Origin: Liquidambar formosana | Lineage: Eukaryota > Streptophyta > Magnoliopsida > Saxifragales > Altingiaceae | Length of the DNA stretch: 64,000 nucleotides | Reading direction: 5' to 3' | Assembly: GCA_039720395.1 (NCBI GenBank) | Contig: CM077820.1 | Coordinates: 47,539,425-47,603,424 of the forward strand | Shown: positions 60,951 through 64,000 of the stretch, piece by piece | Numbering within the stretch: the first letter of the stretch is position 1 | Layout: each line of letters begins with the position of its first letter | Program-made: the position numbers and the translations under genes | Notes under the pieces: model-generated | What the model saw: the letters and a program-made list of their open reading frames with translations, nothing else | Database searches by the model: none | What the model was told of the DNA's origin: nothing

Positions 60951-61046
60951 CTCCCCACCTTGAGTTTTCCCTCCTACCACCTTCCTATGACTCTCCGAAG
61001 CAAAGTGGAGGAGAGAGAAAGTAACTAGAGAGAGAAAGAGGAAACG

Positions 61047-61508
61047 ATGAAACACATTTTCAAGAAGCTTCACATAGGGAGTAATAGTAGTAGTACCAGT
61101 CACGAGCCAAATCGATCGAACGAAACCCTAACATCCGTATCACCCTCATGCGCCTCCGATCACCGTTCAGCTACCGGCCAGAACTCCGGCCCTCCGGCGA
61201 GCCCTTCGTCGTCCTCGCCTTCTTCGGCGGCAGCTCCGTCCGCCGGAAGTACCACTCCTTCGGCGACAGCTGCTTCTGCGGCGGCGGCGGCGGCGGCGGC
61301 GGCGATTCGGTCGGACTACTTCTCTTCGGAGGAGGAGTATCAGGTGCAGCTAGCCCTAGCGATCAGCGCGTCGAATTCGGAGTTTCGAGATGATCCGGAG
61401 AAGGATCAGATCCGCGCCGCAACGTTGATGAGCTTGGGGCGGCATCGGGCGGATTCAGGGAGGGATAGGAGCGAAGCCGTCGCGGAGTCGTTGTCGCGGC
61501 AGTTTTGG
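61047..61508 (+). CDS. EDR1: EDR1-type Raf-like MAPKKK, exon 1 (gene continues past the window)
   Basis: EDR1 is a CTR1-like Raf kinase that negatively regulates salicylate-linked defence and cell death. Exon 1 is 154 codons, ending exactly at Trp before GTGAGT (61509). It starts [16 protein letters not shown] and ends [37 protein letters not shown] and SLSRQFW, the conserved N-terminal EDR1 regulatory start. A Ser/Pro/Ala-rich linker contains a GCG-repeat-coded poly-Ala run (about residues 80-88). The kinase domain is not in the window. Related Raf-like kinases share the MKH start, so exact paralogue identity is likely but not proven. Confidence 0.85.
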
Positions 61509-62789
61509 GTGAGTTTGTGTTGAACTTGAGTTTGAATTTGTCAAAGTTTTGGTCTCGCACGTACTGAATTATATTAAATTAGCATGTTTTACGCGGTTTT
61601 ACTGTTCTTTAGGTCGTTAAGTGGGAGTACTTTTGTATCTGGTGATACTGATTAGGGCTGAATGATGGTGTTTTGGTAAAATTTACTTAGAAATTAGGTT
61701 AGATTTGGTTCATATAGATAGAATAGCATGAACGAGCTCATCTTGTGGCTGAACTTGGTTGAATTGGCTTATTCTCGAGTCTTGCATGCAGTGAATTATA
61801 CTTGTGAGCTCAGTTTAGCCGATTTTACAATTTTTTTTGTGTTGTTAAGGAGGTAATTTTGCATCTGGTTTGGGATTAGGGAATTTTGAAACTTAGTTAT
61901 CATGATTAAAGAAAGGTGTTTAATTCACTGTTTAATATTTAAAGTACAAAATTTGGTTCATAGTTTCATACTGTCCGAAGAACATGATTTAGGGGGTTTA
62001 CTGGGATTTTGGTGATTTATAAGAGGTTGTTTTTATTGTTGGATGATGTTGTTGGGGCAAACTGTTATACCCAGGGTTGATTTCGTCAATATGGTTTATG
62101 CAGAGTGGAAATCATTAAAAATTTTCATTGTGTGATGAATGTTGGTTAAATTTGGTTTCTGTGACCTTTTCTTGAGTCCTGCATGGACTTAATTCTACTT
62201 AATGAGCCTGTTTTAGTGGATTTTATTGTGTTTTTGGGTGGTTAAGATAATAATTTTGCAGCTGTTTTAGTAATGAGGAATTTAACAATCTCGGTGGTAT
62301 TAATTAGGTAAAAATGTTCAGAATTGATTTAATTCATTGTAAAATTACGTAAAATGGGTTCTTGCAGGAGGGGACACATTAATAGCACTCATCTTGTGAT
62401 TGAATCTGTTACGTGGAATTGGTAATGTTGTAAATTTGAATATTTGTTGACATACTATGACAATTAAATGAGGGGCTCAATTTCTTGGAAAGGAAGGTTT
62501 TGTTTATCACAAAGGTGTGGCCAGTTTGAATAGGTAGCTTCGATTAATTTGTGGAACATCATGGTCAACTTCTTGATTGATTTGTAGACCAACATAGTTA
62601 ATTTTCAAGGCCTTAGTTTATGGGTTTACCATGCTCTTATGCATAATTTGCTAATTGGAAAACATCGAGGTTACCTCTTCTTTGATTGCATATAGTGTAG
62701 TTTTTTCTAGATGAAATTTTATAAGGACCATTTAACTCCTTTTGTGGAACAGCTGTTTTTTTACGTTAGTGATGCGGAGCATGTTAGCA
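61509..62789 (+). other. EDR1 intron 1, first part
   Basis: No recognised element; AT-rich single-copy-looking sequence. The intron runs at least 2.49 kb, to the window edge. Confidence 0.5.
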
Positions 62790-63850
62790 AGGAAGGGGCC
62801 AATTAAGTTTATTTGGGATATTCCTTAGTTTCAACCTCTGTGGAATCCTATGATCTATAGTCGGGTTGGCTTATAAAGCGTGGTAATAAGGAGGCTAAGG
62901 TCACTTTTAAAATGATCCTGCATGCTCTCTTTTGGAGTTTCTGGAGGGAGAGAAACTTAAGAAATTTTGAAGGGGTGGAAGCTTCGATTGTTGACCTCAG
63001 GTCTTCCTTTGTAAAGACTTTTTTTGGTGGTATTGTTGATACACTAATACGTGTAACCCTTCTTTTGTGACCTTTGTAGATTCTCTACAACTTTAGACAA
63101 GTTTTTTTTTTTGGCTAGTGCTTGTACATGTCTTATGTACTTGGGCTACGCCCTTTTTTCTTGGTTTAATACATTAAAAAAAATAAAAAAAAGAAATTTC
63201 CTTTCTTCTCTTGGTTAGTGGCTCATGAAAAATGTCTCACTATTGATCACTTGATTAGAATAAGGTGAGTGATGCCTAATAGGTGTGTTATGTATAAAGA
63301 GGAGGCAGAAACGATGGATCATCTCTTCGTGCATTGTGAGATGCTGAGAAGTCTTTGGGACCTAATTTTTCACCTTTTCAGCATTAAATAGGTCATGCCA
63401 TCATCCATGCATGCTATGATTTTGAGTTGGTGGTTCAAAGGGGGAAAGAAGATACTAAGATTGTATGGAAAATGGTCCCTCATGCTCTTTTGTGATGCAT
63501 TAAGAAATAAATTTATTATTATTATTTATTATTTTTATTTTTGATGAAGTTAGAAAGAAAGAAATTATATAACTTTCGAAGGAGTGGAATCATCTTTTGT
63601 GGAGCTCAAGTCTTCTTTGGTTAAATCCCTCTTTGCATGGTATTGTAGCTACAAAGGTGGTTGTAATCCGTCATTTTTACATTTTGTTGAGTCCCTAAGT
63701 TTATAATAGGGATGATGGGGTAGTTTTTTTTTTTTTTTGGTTGGATCCTTTTTTGCATGGAGTGTTGGTTTTTTCTCTTGTATATGTCTCATGTATGAGG
63801 GTTTAAGCCCTTTTCTTCAATACATACTTTTAATTTATCAACAAAAAAAA
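62790..63850 (+). mobile_element. Two stacked LINE 3' fragments in EDR1 intron 1
   Basis: 62790-63190 is a LINE C-terminal tail and 3' end with A-rich terminus (about 63173-63196). 63215-63390 reads a zf-RVT piece (MPNRCVMYKEEAETMDHLFV, then HCEMLRSLWDL). 63540-63850 is a further 3' end terminating in A8 at about 63843-63850. All with stops. Confidence 0.65.
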
Positions 63851-64000
63851 GGGTAAATTGCAGAAAACCCCCCTAAAGTGTGGGAGGGTTAACAGATAAC
63901 CTCCTTTATGTTTTAATTTTGTCAATGTGCTCCCTAGTTCAATTGGAAGACAAAACTAATCATCGATGGTCACCCAATTGGACATTATTTCGGCAAGGGT
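63851..64000. mobile_element. Second copy (left part) of the 28065-28484 foldback MITE family
   Basis: Starts GGGTAAATTGCAGAAAACCC and continues with the TTATGTTTTAATTTTGTCAA block and TCATCGATGG region, also found inverted at 28320-28400. Cut by the window end. Confidence 0.7.

Larger units (their letters stand above)
58382..61046 (+). other. GLOX-EDR1 intergenic region
   Basis: Contains (GAA)n at about 58785-58819 and a diverged duplicated block: about 59410-59690 resembles 60350-60830 (shared pieces TTATCATGCAAA, ACCATTTA, AAGTGCGTG, AAGTGCCTC). Within the second block a 135-bp unit is repeated (60335-60469, 60470-60604). No gene seen. Confidence 0.5.

Noticed and set aside
61148..61560. 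Other-frame ORFs over the EDR1 exon (81 codons plus, 65 codons minus)
   Set aside because: GC-rich shadows of the conserved EDR1 reading frame.

Overview
ORGANISM AND SETTING. The window is nuclear DNA of a flowering plant, most likely a eudicot. The reasons are AT-rich introns with GT..AG borders, plant-specific gene families (EDR1-type Raf-like kinase, seed-maturation LEA, glyoxal-oxidase-like), and a dense load of plant transposons (Tat-type Ty3/gypsy, TRIM, LINE, SINE, Helitron, MULE/hAT/Harbinger MITEs). I cannot name the species. LAYOUT. 118-28820 (+): the 3' part of a very large MON2-type ARM-repeat gene. I could place 33 exons with consistent phase, ending at TGA 28818-28820; its first roughly 350 codons lie left of the window. 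Its introns hold most of the small transposons. 47489-29754 (-): a seed-maturation (LEA D-34/SMP) gene in three exons. Exon 1 is at 47160-47489 and exons 2-3 at 30449-29754; they are separated by a 15.3-kb Tat-type retrotransposon (31122-46461, 891-bp LTRs, TSD AGGAT) that sits in intron 1. Both ends of the gene also carry stops or frameshifts, so it is a pseudogene. 49059-54990/55165 (+): TSR2, a pre-rRNA-processing factor, 4 exons, with a frame break in the last one. 56727-58381 (+): a single-exon glyoxal-oxidase-like gene broken by two frameshifts. 61047-61508 (+): first exon of an EDR1-type MAPKKK, whose first intron runs off the right edge. HOW THE GENES RELATE. These are unrelated housekeeping, trafficking, seed and signalling genes; there is no operon-like logic. 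LEA and TSR2 are divergent and share a 1.57-kb intergenic region. That region carries ABRE and RY motifs on the LEA side and a MULE-type MITE placed between those motifs and the LEA TATA box. From memory, the Arabidopsis orthologues of LEA-SMP and TSR2 are also neighbours, so this may be conserved microsynteny. MOST NOTEWORTHY. (1) The LEA gene split by a retroelement. (2) The retroelement's long antisense ORF with a plant-mobile-domain-like N-terminus. (3) Several well-delimited elements with readable target duplications: Helitron 25310-26984, hAT-like 6099-7494, two MULE-type foldbacks, Harbinger-type MITE, two TRIMs. (4) Single-base frame breaks in MON2, TSR2 and the GLOX gene, which must be separated from assembly error before any biological claim. 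I found no clearly new defence or biosynthetic system.
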